DNA from: Rhodovastum sp963714255
Lineage (GTDB): Bacteria > Pseudomonadota > Alphaproteobacteria > Acetobacterales > Acetobacteraceae
Reading direction: 5' to 3'
Length of the DNA stretch: 64,000 nt
NCBI GenBank assembly: GCA_963714255.1
Contig: CAVQNU010000032.1
Location: 66,510 to 130,509 of the forward strand
A model generated the notes under the pieces. It saw only the letters and a program-made list of their open reading frames with translations. It made no database searches and was not told the origin of the DNA. Shown here piece after piece: positions 45,337 to 54,214 of the stretch (positions are counted from its first letter, which is position 1; each line of letters starts with the position of its first letter). The translations under genes were made by a program, and so were the position numbers.

Positions 45337-46788
45337 TCAAAATTCAGCATGAAATCGCAATGAAAGCACAGATACCGGGCCGCGCTGGCGGTTATATGCC
45401 GGATTGTTAACGAATTGATAATCGGCCGCGACATTGGCGAAGCTGAATGCCGCATAGTCGTAATATGTCTCGACGATCTGCTCCGGACCGGCCTTGGACA
45501 ATTGTCCATCGCCGATGATCCCGCCCAGGCCGCCGGCGGCCAGATAGGCCTTGCCGGCATGGGAAATTTGATTGACCACGCCGGCCAGCCCCACCGTATC
45601 GTTCGGCCGCCCCCAGCGCCCGCCGGTCAGCGACAAACCGATCGACGCCGACTGGTTGATGTCGGTGAACTCGTCCTCCTCCACGCTGCCCTGCGACCAG
45701 CCGGCGCGGGCGAACACACCGAGATCGGGCGCGATCTGCTGTTCCAGGTTGAACCCCGCACCGTATTTGCTCTGCCAGTGGCGCACATCCGCCGTCGCCG
45801 GCGTCTGCCCCGTCGCCGCGCCCAGCGCAAGCGCATCGTTGTAGGTGCCGAGATTGCCGAAGCTGATCCAGTACAGCGCCCTGAGCTTGCCGGGCTGACC
45901 CCACAGCATGTGGCGCTCCTCTAACTCCGCGACATACTGGTCCTGCCGCAACAGCGGAACATTCAAATACGCGCTGTTCGGCACATTCGTCAGGTCGAAT
46001 GCGCCGACCCTGGCGGTCCAGCGTCCCTGGTACCACTCCACCGCGGCGCCGTACGTCGATCCCCAGGAATCCGCCGCGTAGTCGAAAGTCCCCAGGTCGA
46101 GGAGCGACCAGTTCAGGAAATCGGCGCGCGGGTCATGCGCATATTTATTGGAGTCGAACATGTCGGTGAGCGGGAACTTGCCGATGGTGACCACCACCCG
46201 GTTGGCGCTTTGCGTGCCGCCAAGCTGGTTCGCGCCAGGGTCGATCGTCTCGCTTTCGCCCCCCAGATCGATGGTCTGACGGAAGAACGCCCGCGCCAGC
46301 CTGGCATAGGGGTCGGTCGCGCCGAGCTTATACGCCTCGCCGCTGAGATAGCCGGCGACCCCGAACGTGTTGCCCAGCCCAAAGCCCTGATCGATTTCGG
46401 GATTGACCCAGATCTCCGCCCCCTGCCACGGACGGACGCCGCCGAAGATCGTCAGATCGAAGGTCTCCCGGCCATTCGCCGCCGCCGGCAGGCTGTGCGC
46501 GCCCTCATAGGATGAGCGGAAGGCCGGCTGATAGGCCCAGACATAGGTGCTCTGGCCGTGAATCGCCCATTGCTCCGGGCCGGCGTCAACCGGCTGTGCA
46601 GGGGGCGCTTCAGGCGGGACTTGCCCCTGCGCGGCCGCCCCATCCGGTGGCTGGCCGGCCGCGAGCGCCGGCAGAACGCTGCGGACGGCAAGCGAAAGCA
46701 AGAAAAACACACGCAAGGAGCGGACCCGCCGCCGCGGCCGGAGGCAACGCCGTTGGGGTTGATGCACGGTGGTCCGCGTCTTGCGCAT
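45337..46788 (-). CDS. OprB-like carbohydrate porin 2
   Basis: The 483-residue protein has a long basic leader and a hydrophobic export signal (VFFLLSLAVRSVLPALAAGQ). The mature start is EQWAIHGQSTYVWAYQPAFR. Barrel signatures include FGGVRPWQGAEIWVNPEIDQ, GKFPLTDMFDSNKYAHDPRA and VEWYQGRWTARVGAFDLTNV, ending FHAEF. It is closely related to porin 3 along its full length. The ATG is preceded by GGGAG. An ATGCAAAT inverted repeat about 150 bases upstream may be an operator. The 224 bases upstream of porin 1 separate the two genes, so they may be transcribed apart. Confidence 0.92.
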   Translation of the reverse strand: MRKTRTTVHQPQRRCLRPRRRVRSLRVFFLLSLAVRSVLPALAAGQPPDGAAAQGQVPPEAPPAQPVDAGPEQWAIHGQSTYVWAYQPAFRSSYEGAHSLPAAANGRETFDLTIFGGVRPWQGAEIWVNPEIDQGFGLGNTFGVAGYLSGEAYKLGATDPYARLARAFFRQTIDLGGESETIDPGANQLGGTQSANRVVVTIGKFPLTDMFDSNKYAHDPRADFLNWSLLDLGTFDYAADSWGSTYGAAVEWYQGRWTARVGAFDLTNVPNSAYLNVPLLRQDQYVAELEERHMLWGQPGKLRALYWISFGNLGTYNDALALGAATGQTPATADVRHWQSKYGAGFNLEQQIAPDLGVFARAGWSQGSVEEDEFTDINQSASIGLSLTGGRWGRPNDTVGLAGVVNQISHAGKAYLAAGGLGGIIGDGQLSKAGPEQIVETYYDYAAFSFANVAADYQFVNNPAYNRQRGPVSVLSLRFHAEF

Positions 46789-46934
46789 GAGGCTCCCGGG
46801 TCAGATCGATATGATGATCTGCAAAAAAAAGCTTACCGTCTTCCACATGGTTCGCTAACGCAATTTCGGCCGGGCGGCCGCTGTATCGGGCCGGCGGTTG
46901 ATGCCCGCAGGAGCCATGATTGGGTCGCTCCGAT

Positions 46935-46957
46935 ATGCAAATGCGAGTGATTTGCAT
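46935..46957. promoter_or_regulatory. Perfect inverted repeat ATGCAAAT-N7-ATTTGCAT upstream of porin 2
   Basis: The two 8-bp half-sites are exact complements separated by GCGAGTG, and the sequence is AT-rich against a GC-rich background. It lies about 150 bases upstream of the porin 2 start, on the side where its promoter must be. Its look and spacing resemble Fur/Mur-type metal-regulator sites of alphaproteobacteria; that assignment is an inference. Confidence 0.5.
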
Positions 46958-47018
46958 TTGCGGACGAGATAACACGATGACAGGCGCTCGCGCAAACCCC
47001 GCCAGCTTGCGCGAGCGC

Positions 47019-47859
47019 CTATTCAAGCTCCGTCGCGCGACGGTACAGAATCCGTTCCTCGGCGGTGTGCCACGCGGTATCATCGCCCGACCGTTTGCGT
47101 CCGCTCAAGCTGCCGGTCAGCACACCGAACAGCCGGATGCCGGTCTGCACGTCGATCTGCTCCATGCCCGCCAGTTGCAGGTGCGCATCAAGCCGGTCCG
47201 TGGTGACCTTCTGATCCAGCAGGCAGGAGAACACCAACGTGTCGCGGCCATGATCGTGGTGCACGCCCTCCGGATGGCAGGCCAGCACGATATCCAGCGG
47301 GAACGGCACCGAAAGCCGGACCGGCAATGCGATAGTGTCGTTTGGACTGACCATCTGGCGGGCGGTGAGGCCGATATCGCGGGCCAGAATCTCGGCAGCC
47401 CCCGGAGCATCCGACCCTTGCGCGAGCAGCCCGGTATCACCCGGCGCTGCCGGCCGGGCAGTGCCGTCCGTTCTGCGCCGGATGCGCAAGATTACGGACG
47501 AGGATGGATGATTGGGCTGCCCGACGCTTGCCGTGATATCGGCGACATTCTGGCTGGAACGTCATGACCGAGAACCCGACGCAGGTTTCGTAAACCTGGG
47601 CGACTTCCGTCTCCCCCAGCCGCCAGCGGAGCGCCGTATGAGAAACCCGTGTACTGTCGCACTGGCGGGCAAACGGCCCCCAGGGCGCCTCCATCGCCAC
47701 GACCGGCTGGCTCATGGGGGTGTCGGCGGCAGGCGGCGCGCACCCGGTCAGCGCCAGCGCGATGGCAGCGAGGCCAAACCACGCCGCCGGTTGAGCAAAC
47801 ACGCGGCGCCGGCTCCGCCCGGTCGCCGGGACCCCTCGATCCGCAATTGCCGGTATCAT
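47019..47859 (-). pseudogene. Lipoprotein of unknown function, frame broken by one surplus base
   Basis: The first frame, from ATG 47859, encodes a lipoprotein signal (WFGLAAIALALTGC, Cys ~40) and then RVSHTALRWRLGETEVAQVY and ETCVGFSVMTFQ. Near 47551-47557 (CCAGCCA on the coding strand) the sensible frame moves to QNVADITASVGQPNHPSSSV and on to DIVLACHPEGVHHDHGRDTL, ending at 47019. The span is 3n+1, and removing one C gives the smooth MTFQQNVADITASVGQP. The corrected product is about 279 residues, a likely outer-membrane or periplasmic lipoprotein. I do not recognise a family. It lies between porins 2 and 3 on the same strand and may belong to the same transport unit. Confidence 0.72.
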
Positions 47860-47992
47860 GTCCGATCCCTCGAGATCAGTGACTTGCCAGACGCCATGTT
47901 ACGGCGTGTTGCGTCGACCGGCAACGTGCCGCGGGTTTGACCGTCCGGTCGTTGCGCGTGTCCATCGCGGCAGCGCCGGCGCTGCGTGCGCG

Positions 47993-49396
47993 TCAGAACT
48001 GCGCATGCAGGCGCAGCGCGAAGGCCGACACCGGACCCCGCTCGCGGTTATAGGCCGGGTTGTTGACGAACTGATAGTCGGCGGTGACATTAGCGAAGCT
48101 GAAGGCCGCAAAGTCGTAATAGGTCTCAAGTATCTGCTCCGGACCCGCCTTCGGCAGTTGTCCATCGCCGATGATGCCGCCCAGGCCGCCCGCGGCAAAA
48201 TATTCCTTCGCGGCATGGGAAATCTGATTGATCACGCCGGCCAGGCCAACCTTGTCATCCGGCCGCCCCCAGCGCGTGCCGGCGAGCGAAAAACCGAGCG
48301 ACACCGATTGGTCGACATCGGTGAAATCAACCTCCTCGACGCTCCCCTGCGACCAGCCGGCGCGCGCGAACATGCCGAGGTCGGGGATGATCTGCTGTTC
48401 CAGGTTGATCCCCACGCCATATTTGCTCTGCCAGTGCCGCACGGTGCCGGTGTCGGGTGTCTGCCCGGTCGCCGCACCCAGTGCCAGCGCGTCGTTGTAG
48501 CTGCCGAGATTGCCGAACGTGACCCAGGACAGAAGCTTGACCTTGCCGGGCCGGTCCCATAGCCGGTGCCGCTCTTCCAGTTCGGCGACGTACTGGTTCT
48601 GCTGCAACAGCGGGAAATTGAGGAACGCGCTGTTCGGCATGTTGGTCAGGTCGAAGGCGCCGATCCTGGCCGCCCAGCGTCCCTGGTACCACTCCGCCGC
48701 GGCACCGTAGGTCGCGCCCCACGAATCCGCGGCGTAGTCGAAGGTTCCCAGGTCGAGGATCGTCCAGTTCAGAAAATCCCCGCGCGGGTCGTGCGCGTAC
48801 TGGTTCACATCGAATATGTCGGTGACGGCGTATTTGCCGATGGTGATCACCACGCGGTTCGCCGTCTGGGTGCCGCCAAGCTGGTTCAGGTCGGGGTCGA
48901 CCGTTTCGCTTTCACCGCCCAGATCGATCGTTTGGCGGAAGAACGCCCGGGCGACCCGGAAATACGGATCGGTCTGGCCGATCTTGTACGCCTCGCCGCT
49001 GAGATAGCCGGCGACACCGAAGCTGTTGCCCAGACCGAAGCCCTGGTCGATTTCCGGATTGACCCAGATCTCCGCGCCTTTCCACGGACGGAAGCCGCCA
49101 TAGAGGGTGATATCGAAGGTTTCCCTTCCATTCTCATCCCCGGGCAGGCTGTGCGCGCCCGCATAGGGGGAGCGGAATGCCGGCTGGTACTGCCAGACAT
49201 AGGTGCTCTGGCCGTGGATCGCCCATTGCTCCTCGGTGACCTGATCGGTCTGAGCGGCCGGCGTCTCGATAGGCTGCGGTTGCGGGGGGGGTGTCTGCGC
49301 CCGGCTCACGTGCAGCGCGCACACCAGGCAGGCCGCTACGAAGCCAAGCGCCGCAATGCTCGCCTGCCGCCACCCGACGCCCAACTTTGCCCCCAC
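47993..49396 (-). CDS. OprB-like carbohydrate porin 3
   Basis: The predicted porin has 467 residues, with a GTG start and signal peptide SIAALGFVAACLVCALHVSR. The mature protein begins EQWAIHGQSTYVWQYQPAFR and repeats the same order of barrel signatures as porin 2 (YGGFRPWKGAEIWVNPEIDQ, GKYAVTDIFDVNQYAHDPRG, AEWYQGRWAARIGAFDLTNM). It ends LHAQF with the terminal Phe needed for barrel insertion. The near identity over long stretches indicates a duplication with the lipoprotein gene between the copies. Solute specificity is unknown. Confidence 0.92.
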   Translation of the reverse strand: MGAKLGVGWRQASIAALGFVAACLVCALHVSRAQTPPPQPQPIETPAAQTDQVTEEQWAIHGQSTYVWQYQPAFRSPYAGAHSLPGDENGRETFDITLYGGFRPWKGAEIWVNPEIDQGFGLGNSFGVAGYLSGEAYKIGQTDPYFRVARAFFRQTIDLGGESETVDPDLNQLGGTQTANRVVITIGKYAVTDIFDVNQYAHDPRGDFLNWTILDLGTFDYAADSWGATYGAAAEWYQGRWAARIGAFDLTNMPNSAFLNFPLLQQNQYVAELEERHRLWDRPGKVKLLSWVTFGNLGSYNDALALGAATGQTPDTGTVRHWQSKYGVGINLEQQIIPDLGMFARAGWSQGSVEEVDFTDVDQSVSLGFSLAGTRWGRPDDKVGLAGVINQISHAAKEYFAAGGLGGIIGDGQLPKAGPEQILETYYDFAAFSFANVTADYQFVNNPAYNRERGPVSAFALRLHAQF

Positions 49397-49515
49397 GGAC
49401 CGCGAAATGCGATGTCAAAACAAGAGCGTCCGCTGCGTGTGGACGGGCCTGTCAGGACATTCAAGGCTGTAGTGCAATGATAGGGGGTATGCAATTACAG
49501 TGATATGACAGTTCG

Positions 49516-49659
49516 ATGGGGGCGTAGCCCCCAACCCCACCCCGCGCGCGCAGCGCGCCTTCGGCGCGACGGGCTTCGCCCCTGGACCCCGTTTTTTAAG
49601 TCATGGGGTCAAGGGGGCCACTGCCCCCTTGCGGGTCCAGGGCAGAGCCCTGGCCTTAA
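49516..49659. repeat. Dispersed hairpin repeat, copy i (variant left part)
   Basis: The right part is canonical: CAAGGGGGC-CACT-GCCCCCTTG, then GGGTCCAGGGCAGAGCCCTGG. The left part differs, with GGGGGC-GTAG-CCCCC and GCGCGC-AGC-GCGC hairpins, and the two parts meet at TTTTTTAAGTC. It lies between porin 3 and cobT, just after the cobT stop. Confidence 0.8.
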
Positions 49660-49661
49660 CC

Positions 49662-51542
49662 TCAGGCCACCAGGGCCGACCGCTCGCTAGCCGCGCGCGC
49701 CCAGGCCACCGCCGCGTCCTCATCGAACAACTCGGTAAGCTTCTTCATCATCGTGCCGCCAAGCTCCTCGGCATCCACGATCGTCACCGCCCGCCGATAA
49801 TAGCGCGTCACGTCGTGGCCGATGCCGACCGCGATCAGTTCCACCGTGTCGCGCGCCTCGATGTCGCGAATCGTCTCGCGCAAATGCTTCTCCAGGTAGT
49901 TCCCCGGATTCACCGACAGGGTGGAATCATCCACCGGCGCGCCGTCACTGATGACCATGAGAATGCGCCGGTGCTCGCCGCGCAGCAGCAGGCGGCGATA
50001 CGCCCAGAGCAGCGCCTCGCCGTCGATATTCTCCTTCAGCAGCCCTTCGCGCAGCATCAGGCCGAGATTCTTCCGGCTGCGCCGCCACGGCGCGTCGGCC
50101 GATTTGTAGATGATGTGGCGCAAATCGTTCAGCCGCCCCGGGTTGCGCGGCTTGCCATCGGCCACCCAGCGCTCGCGGCTCTGCCCGCCCTTCCAGGCCC
50201 GCGTGGTGAAGCCGAGCACCTCGACCTTCACCGCGCAGCGCTCCAGCGTGCGCGCCAGGATATCGCCGCACATCGCCGCCACCGTGATCGGCCGGCCGCG
50301 CATCGAGCCGGAATTGTCGATCAGCAGCGTCACCACGGTGTCGCGGAAATCGGTGTCGCGCTCGCGCTTGTACGACAGCGCCTGCAACGGGTTCACCACC
50401 ACCCGCGCCAGCCTGCCGGCATCCAGCAGCCCTTCCTCGAGATCGAAATCCCACGCACGGGTCTGCTGCGCCAGCAGCCGGCGCTGCAAGCGGTTGGCGA
50501 GTTTCGACACCACACCCTGCAAATGCTGCAACTGCTGGTCGAGCTGCTGGCGCAGACGGGTGAGTTCCTCGGGGTCGCACAGATCTTCGGCCGAAACCTC
50601 CTCGTCGAAGCTGCGGGTATAGGCGCGATAGCCGGAGTTGCTCTCCACCGGCGGCCTCTCGCGCCGGGGCTGCGGGCCGCCCGGGCGGTCCTCGCCCTCG
50701 GCCGTCGCGGCGTTCTCGTCGCTGTCCTCGCCGGAGTTGTCGTCGGAGGCCTGGCCGTCCATCAGCTCGGGCTGGGCGCCGAGCGTGCTGTCGGCGTCGG
50801 ATTCGCTCTGCCCTTCGCCGTCCTGCGAATTGTCCTGCTGGCCAGACTGCTCGCCGGCATCGTCGCCGCTTTCATTCTGCTCCGGCTCGGCATCCACCTC
50901 GGCCTCGGCCAGATCGAGGGCGGCGAGCAGCTTGCGGGCGGCGCGCGTGTAAGCGGTCTGGTTGGTTCGCGCCGCCGCCATTTCGGCCAGCGCCTGGTCG
51001 GCGGCCGCGCCGAGCGTGCCGCGCCACAAATCCAGCACCCTGCGGGCCGCCTCCGGTGCGGCTTCGCCCGACATGCGCTCGCGCGCCAGCATGGACAGCG
51101 CCGCGGCCACCGGCAACTGCTCCTTGCGGACCATGCGGTCGTAGCCCTCGGCCTCGCATTCATCGGCCAGACGGGCGCGCAGATTGGCGGCGACGCCGGC
51201 CATGAACTGCGCCCCGACCACCTCGACGCGGGCCTGTTCGAGCTGGTCGTAGGCATCGCGCGCCTCGCGGCGGGCGGGCATGCGGGCGGCGTGCACGGCG
51301 TCGTCGTGGTGGCGCAGGCGCAGGGCCAGACTGTCGGCGGCCCCGCGCAGCCGGGCCATTTCGGCGGCCGGCAAAGCGCGGGTGGGCAGCGGCAGGCGCG
51401 CACGCTTGCCAGCCAGGCCGCACGGGCCGGGCTGGAACGCCACCTGCACCTCGTTGCTCTCGGCGAGCGCGCGCAGCACGCCGGCGGTGGCGCGCTTGAA
51501 TTCTTCCGACCGCGTATTGTCCTTGCTGGCGCCGCCGCTCAT
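49662..51542 (-). CDS. cobT: Aerobic cobaltochelatase subunit CobT
   Basis: The 626-residue protein works with CobS and CobN to insert Co2+ into hydrogenobyrinic acid diamide in aerobic cobalamin synthesis. The N-terminal CobT domain (1-210) is followed by a strongly acidic Asp/Glu/Ser/Gln linker (about 215-300). A VWA domain has the MIDAS motif LLIDNSGSMRGRPITVAAMC and VISDGAPVDDST further on. It lies 31 bases after cobS on the same strand. CobN is not in the window. CobS/CobT-like pairs are also kept in species lacking the full pathway, so pathway presence should not be assumed. Confidence 0.96.
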   Translation of the reverse strand: MSGGASKDNTRSEEFKRATAGVLRALAESNEVQVAFQPGPCGLAGKRARLPLPTRALPAAEMARLRGAADSLALRLRHHDDAVHAARMPARREARDAYDQLEQARVEVVGAQFMAGVAANLRARLADECEAEGYDRMVRKEQLPVAAALSMLARERMSGEAAPEAARRVLDLWRGTLGAAADQALAEMAAARTNQTAYTRAARKLLAALDLAEAEVDAEPEQNESGDDAGEQSGQQDNSQDGEGQSESDADSTLGAQPELMDGQASDDNSGEDSDENAATAEGEDRPGGPQPRRERPPVESNSGYRAYTRSFDEEVSAEDLCDPEELTRLRQQLDQQLQHLQGVVSKLANRLQRRLLAQQTRAWDFDLEEGLLDAGRLARVVVNPLQALSYKRERDTDFRDTVVTLLIDNSGSMRGRPITVAAMCGDILARTLERCAVKVEVLGFTTRAWKGGQSRERWVADGKPRNPGRLNDLRHIIYKSADAPWRRSRKNLGLMLREGLLKENIDGEALLWAYRRLLLRGEHRRILMVISDGAPVDDSTLSVNPGNYLEKHLRETIRDIEARDTVELIAVGIGHDVTRYYRRAVTIVDAEELGGTMMKKLTELFDEDAAVAWARAASERSALVA

Positions 51543-51573
51543 GCGTGACGTTGCTCCCCCGTCGGGTACTGCC

Positions 51574-52590
51574 TCAGGCGCTGCGCCGGATCAGGCTGCC
51601 GGTGGGCAGTTCCTCGTTGAAGCAGCGCTGGTAGTATTCGGCCACCGTGCTGCGCTCCGCCTCGTCGCATTTGTTCAGGAAGGTCATGCGGAAGGCGAAG
51701 CCGATATCGCCGAAGATGCGCGCGTTCTCGGCCCAGGTGATGACCGTGCGCGGCGACATCACGGTGGAAATGTCGCCATTGATGAAACCGGCACGGGTCA
51801 GTTCGGCCAGCGCCACCATGCTCTCGATGCGCTTCTTCTCGGCCTTGTTGGCGGGATCGATCGCCAGCTTGGCCATGACGATCTCGGTCTCCTGCGCGTG
51901 CGGCAGATAGTTTAGCGTCGCAACGATGTTCCAGCGGTCCATCTGGCCCTGGTTGATCTGCTGGGTGCCGTGGTACAGCCCCGTCGTGTCGCCCAGCCCC
52001 ACCGTGTTGGCGGTGGAAAACAGGCGGAAACTACGGTGCGGGCGGATCACCCGGTTCTGGTCGAGCAAGGTGAGCTTGCCCTCGACTTCCAGCACCCGCT
52101 GGATGACGAACATCACGTCCGGCCGGCCGGCATCGTATTCGTCGAACACCAGCGCGCAGGCGTGCTGCAGCGTCCAGGGCAGGATGCCCTCGCGGAATTC
52201 GGTGACCTGCTTGCCATCCTTGAGGACGATGGCGTCCTTGCCGATCAGGTCGATGCGGCTGATATGGCTGTCGAGGTTGACGCGGATGCACGGCCAGTTC
52301 AGCCGGGCGGCGACCTGCTCGATATGGGTCGACTTGCCGGTGCCGTGATAGCCCTGGATCATCACCCGGCGGTTGAAGGCGAAGCCGGCCAGGATGGCCA
52401 TGGTTGTTTCGCGGTCAAAGCGGTAGGCCGGGTCCACGTCGGGCACGTGCTCGGTGCGCAGCGTGAAGGCCGGCACTTCCATGTCGCTGTCGATGCCGAA
52501 CGTCTCGCGCGCATGGACGACCCGGTCCGGCAGGTCGATCGCCGAAGTGGGCGTGCTGCGGGACTCGGAGAGAGCGGCAATCTTGGTCAT
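51574..52590 (-). CDS. cobS: Aerobic cobaltochelatase subunit CobS (AAA+ ATPase)
   Basis: The 338-residue AAA+ protein has Walker A GYHGTGKS at 80-87, then AARLNWPCIRVNLDSHISRI, Walker B ALVFDEYDAGRPDVMFV and sensor 1 FRLFSTANTVGLGDTTGLYH. It forms a ring with CobT and powers cobalt insertion. The ATG at 52590 is preferred to the upstream frame to 52671, whose extra residues look non-homologous. It lies 77 bases after the DnaJ-like gene and leads into cobT. Confidence 0.96.
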   Translation of the reverse strand: MTKIAALSESRSTPTSAIDLPDRVVHARETFGIDSDMEVPAFTLRTEHVPDVDPAYRFDRETTMAILAGFAFNRRVMIQGYHGTGKSTHIEQVAARLNWPCIRVNLDSHISRIDLIGKDAIVLKDGKQVTEFREGILPWTLQHACALVFDEYDAGRPDVMFVIQRVLEVEGKLTLLDQNRVIRPHRSFRLFSTANTVGLGDTTGLYHGTQQINQGQMDRWNIVATLNYLPHAQETEIVMAKLAIDPANKAEKKRIESMVALAELTRAGFINGDISTVMSPRTVITWAENARIFGDIGFAFRMTFLNKCDEAERSTVAEYYQRCFNEELPTGSLIRRSA

Positions 52591-52667
52591 CAGCCAGTCA
52601 TCCCGTGGTTCTTGCCGGCAGAGTATACAAGCAGGGGGGCGAAGGGTAGGCGCCCGGCACGCCCCTG

Positions 52668-53253
52668 TCACCCGGCGGCGGCGCGCGGTTCATGCAGGCG
52701 CGAGCGCAGCGCGGCGTACGCCAGATTGATGGTCTTGAGGCGTTCCTCGGCGGCCCGGTCGCCGTTGTTGGCATCCGGGTGGTGGCGCTTGGCGAGTTCC
52801 TTGTACCGCGTCTTCACCTCGCCCATGGTCACCGGCCAGGACAGACCGAGCGTTGCCAGCGGCTCGCGCATTTCCGCCGGCGCCTCGGCCGCGGCGCGTG
52901 TGGTGGTGCCGCGCTGCATCCCGGCGGCGCTGAACACGTGCAGCGGGTCGAGGGTCACCGCCTCGTCCAGCCTTGCGCCGAGATGGCCGAGCGGCCAGGA
53001 CGGGCGCTGCCAGGAGGTGTCCGCGCGCAACTGCGCCTCGATCTCGCCGGGACTCATGCCCTTATAGAAATCCCAGGCCGCGTTGTAGGCGCGCACATGG
53101 GCCAGGCAGAACCACCAGGTACTCGTTGAGCTGGAAGCGCGACTTAGGGGCCCGGTACTCGCCTGGAGCACCGCAGCCCGGCATGTCGCAATGTCGGCCC
53201 GGCGCCCCCGGATCGGGCGCGTAGGCCCGGGGCCGCGAGGAGCGTCGGGTCAT
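52668..53253 (-). pseudogene. DnaJ-domain protein, frame broken by one surplus base
   Basis: The first frame from ATG 53253 gives RHCDMPGCGAPGEYRAPKSR and FQLNEY. At GAGTACCTGG (coding strand, 53115-53124) the sensible frame shifts to WWFCLAHVRAYNAAWDFYKG, continuing through RADTSWQRPSWPLGHLGARL to a C-terminal J domain with HPD (ELAKRHHPDANNGDRAAEER). The length is 3n+1, and dropping one C gives LNEYWWFCLAHV, matching the known layout of this J-domain family. The corrected size is about 194 residues. The CxxxxC pair near residue 23 is typical. It probably works as a co-chaperone of DnaK. It sits upstream of cobS and diverges from the bolA-like gene, a conserved neighbourhood. Confidence 0.88.
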
Positions 53254-53415
53254 TTATCGATATGTGCGGTGATCGCGTCCGTTTGCAAAGGGGGATTTGC
53301 GCTGGCCGGCAACGTGCGGGGACGTGCGGTTGTAACGGAAAATCCTTTGCCCTCGTAACGGGAAAATCACGTTTGGTCTTGGCAGACGCAGTGGAAACGC
53401 CAATTATGCATAACC

Positions 53416-53709
53416 ATGAGCACGCGCACCGAACGCATGACCGCCCTGTTGCAGCAGCATTTCGCGCCCGAAAGCCTGCACGTGCTGGATGACTCCGCCC
53501 GGCATGCCGGCCATGCCGGCGCCGCCCCGGGCGGCGAGACGCATTACCGTGTGGTGATGGTGTCCGAGCGCTTCCGCGGCAAGTCGCGCCTCCAGCGTTC
53601 GCGCAGCGTGCAGGCACTGCTCAACGATGAGTTCGCCAACGGCCTGCATGCCCTGGAACTGTCCTTGCGCAGCCCGGACGAGCAGGAAGCTCTCGGAGAG
53701 CCGGGCTGA
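53416..53709 (+). CDS. BolA family protein
   Basis: The 97-residue product starts MSTRTERMTALLQQHFAPES. The BolA fold is seen in ETHYRVVMVSERFRGKSRLQ RSRSVQALLNDEF, and the HALELSLRSPDE strand carries the conserved region before the tail. BolA proteins pair with monothiol glutaredoxins around iron-sulfur clusters and influence stress responses. It is divergent from the DnaJ-like gene, 162 bases apart. Confidence 0.94.
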   Translation: MSTRTERMTALLQQHFAPESLHVLDDSARHAGHAGAAPGGETHYRVVMVSERFRGKSRLQRSRSVQALLNDEFANGLHALELSLRSPDEQEALGEPG

Positions 53710-53873
53710 ATGCGCCGATGAAAGACCACGACCCGCCGAATTGCCCGGACACCCCCCGGCAGACCGGCGCGGTTCCGGACACCGCTCCGGGCGATACACA
53801 ATATCTGAGCCGAAAACCGTCGCTTAACCAAATTCCTGCATGCTCTGGTAGTCAGTATGAGCAGAGGTTCAGC

Positions 53874-54161
53874 ATGTCCGGCAGTCGGCTGGTCAGTCGC
53901 AACGTCAAAGGGCAGCAGGGCCGCACCAGCATGCGGTTAGAGCCGGAATTGTGGAGCGCGCTGGAGGAAATGTGCCGGCGCGAGCATATGGCCATCCGCG
54001 ACATGGTGCGCCGCATCGGCGCCAAGGCGCGGCCGGGCGGGCGCACCAGCGCGGTGCGGGTGGAGGTGCTGGATTATTTCCGCGCCGCCGCGACCGAGGA
54101 AGGCCACCGCACCGCCGGCCATGGCACGCTGGTCGACGCCGAGGGCGCCGCGGCCGACTAA
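53874..54161 (+). CDS. Ribbon-helix-helix domain protein
   Basis: The 95-residue product starts at an ATG with AGAGG upstream. KGQQGRTSMRLEPELWSALE opens the ribbon and first helix, followed by EMCRREHMAIRDMVRRIGAK and SAVRVEVLDYFRAAATEEGH. This matches the short RHH-type proteins common in Acetobacteraceae and rhizobia, likely DNA-binding dimers. The target is unknown; no toxin gene lies beside it. It is convergent with the DUF2889 gene. Confidence 0.85.
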   Translation: MSGSRLVSRNVKGQQGRTSMRLEPELWSALEEMCRREHMAIRDMVRRIGAKARPGGRTSAVRVEVLDYFRAAATEEGHRTAGHGTLVDAEGAAAD

Positions 54162-54214
54162 CGCGTTCACCGGCGCGCCATTTCCCGGGCGGCGCAGCTC
54201 TACGCGTCCATATC

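Noticed and set aside
50000..51000. Cobalamin riboswitch near cobS/cobT
   Set aside because: I looked in the leader upstream of cobS and around cobT for a B12-box-like conserved core and saw none; chelatase genes are also often unregulated by B12.
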